A stretch of DNA of 5,709 nucleotides. It comes from Desulfobacterales bacterium (GTDB taxonomy: Bacteria; Desulfobacterota; Desulfobacteria; Desulfobacterales; Desulfobacteraceae). Shown here in pieces: positions 4,987 to 5,709 of the stretch. The translations under genes and the position numbers were made by a program. Below the pieces are notes generated by a model. The model saw only the letters and a program-made list of their open reading frames with translations, made no database searches and was not told where the DNA came from. The DNA is taken from NCBI GenBank assembly GCA_022361095.1, contig JAKSBO010001032.1:1-5709 (forward strand). The letters run 5' to 3'. Each line of letters begins with the position of its first letter. Position 1 is the first letter of the stretch.

Positions 4987-5709
4987 CGGGCAGAACAACC
5001 TCCCAGCCTTTAACCCAGGTAATGTATACCCGTTGGCCGACATTGTAGTCAAAATCAGGGTCATCCTCATCAAAAAACTCGCAGGTTGTCAACAAAAGGC
5101 CGTCATCAAGACGAACCAGTGTATCAAGGGTGGATCCCCGGTAACTGCGTTCAACAATGGTGCCGGCAAAGGTTTTTATATCTTTGGGCGGCTGTTCATA
5201 CAGCCTCAGATCCTCGGGCCTGAGCAGTAACACCACTTTGTCGCCCGGCTGGAACTGCCGCTCGGTTTGCGCCTTAATCTGCCGGCCGAAGATGGTGACT
5301 TCCACCTGACCGGCATCAACGGTTTTGCTGATCTCTCCAGGAAAAAAGTTAATATCGCCGATGAATCTGGCAACATAAAGATTCTCGGGTTCCTCGTATA
5401 CCTGGCGGGGAGTGCCGAGCTGGGCAATCCTGCCCTCCTGCATCACCAGGATTCTGTCGGACATGGACAAGGCTTCTTCCTGGTCATGGGTGACAAAGAT
5501 AAAAGAGATACCGATTTCCCGCTGCAGTTTTTTCAGTTCCATCTGCATCTCCCGGCGCAACCGTGCATCCAGGGCGGAAAGCGGTTCATCCAGCAGAAGT
5601 ATCCTGGGGCGGTTAACGATGGCACGGGCCATGGCCACCCGCTGCTGCTGGCCCCCGGAAAGCTGGCCCGGATATTTGTTGGCCTGTTCGGCAATTTTGA
5701 CCTTTTCCA
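4973..5709 (-). CDS. potA: PotA, spermidine/putrescine ABC transporter ATPase (N-terminus off the right edge)
   Basis: 244 C-terminal residues are visible; the frame is open to the window edge, so about 130 N-terminal residues with the Walker A and Q-loop lie outside. Visible in order: ABC signature LSGGQQQR (fragment residues 16-23), Walker B ILLLDEP (36-42), D-loop SALD (44-47), switch histidine in VTHDQEEA (His74), then GTPRQVYEEPENLYVARFIGDINFF, which links to a C-terminal OB/TOBE regulatory domain (about 105-244). This arrangement is that of PotA, which hydrolyses ATP at the inner membrane to drive polyamine import. In E. coli the C-terminal domain takes part in inhibition by intracellular spermidine. 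A GTG at 5638 is internal, not a start, since the signature lies before it. It is the first visible gene of the pot operon and overlaps potB. Confidence 0.94.
   Translation of the reverse strand, partial: EKVKIAEQANKYPGQLSGGQQQRVAMARAIVNRPRILLLDEPLSALDARLRREMQMELKKLQREIGISFIFVTHDQEEALSMSDRILVMQEGRIAQLGTPRQVYEEPENLYVARFIGDINFFPGEISKTVDAGQVEVTIFGRQIKAQTERQFQPGDKVVLLLRPEDLRLYEQPPKDIKTFAGTIVERSYRGSTLDTLVRLDDGLLLTTCEFFDEDDPDFDYNVGQRVYITWVKGWEVVLPDEAS
4999..5004 (-). promoter_or_regulatory. Ribosome binding site GGGAGG for potB, inside potA
   Basis: GGGAGG on the minus strand lies 12 nt before ATG 4986, within the last codons of potA. The spacing is longer than usual, but the match is strong and supports the short PotB start and the 14-nt potA/potB overlap. 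Confidence 0.6.

Noticed and set aside
4987..5073. PotB frame open back to ATG 5073
   Set aside because: It overlaps the PotA C-terminal domain; the added segment has no family match and ATG 4986 has its own ribosome site.
1..5709. CRISPR array, insertion sequence, tRNA or attachment site
   Set aside because: No regular repeat-spacer pattern, transposase motif, terminal repeats or cloverleaf were seen anywhere in the window.

Overview
The window looks like a chromosomal segment of an anaerobic, sulfate-reducer-like bacterium, probably Desulfobacterota (Desulfobacteraceae type). This is inferred from an HdrD/DsrK-like iron-sulfur protein and a short IscA/HesB-family carrier of the kind common in that phylum. 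No rRNA or tRNA is present to confirm it. All six intact or partial protein genes recognised lie on the minus strand, so transcription runs from high to low coordinates, and coding density is high apart from one gap of about 377 nt.

Right half (about 2226-5709): a polyamine (spermidine/putrescine) ABC importer operon in the classical order potA-potB-potC-potD. PotA (ATPase) is cut by the right edge and lacks its Walker A region. PotB and PotC are the two permeases with EAA loops, and PotD is the periplasmic binding protein with a signal peptide. potA/potB overlap by 14 nt and potC/potD by 4 nt (ATGA), which suggests translational coupling. The potB-potC junction is the exception: the PotC start is ambiguous and the junction carries a small hairpin. 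A perfect 11-bp inverted repeat 24 nt after the potD stop probably ends the operon.

Middle (1849-2225): a non-coding gap with the pot terminator, weak promoter-like sequences for the next unit, and an imperfect direct repeat (1909-1967).

Left half (1-1848): three genes in the same direction. The first is a short IscA/HesB-family A-type Fe-S carrier with a Cys-rich tail. Thirteen nt later comes a RelE/ParE-fold protein with a long polar C-terminal tail and no visible antitoxin. After a 92-nt gap comes the N-terminal 315 residues of an HdrD/DsrK-like protein with two [4Fe-4S] motifs and the beginning of a CCG-type cysteine domain, running off the left edge. The first two are very likely co-transcribed; the third may be. 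The pairing of an Fe-S carrier with a solitary RelE-like protein is the least ordinary thing here. The pot operon is conventional.
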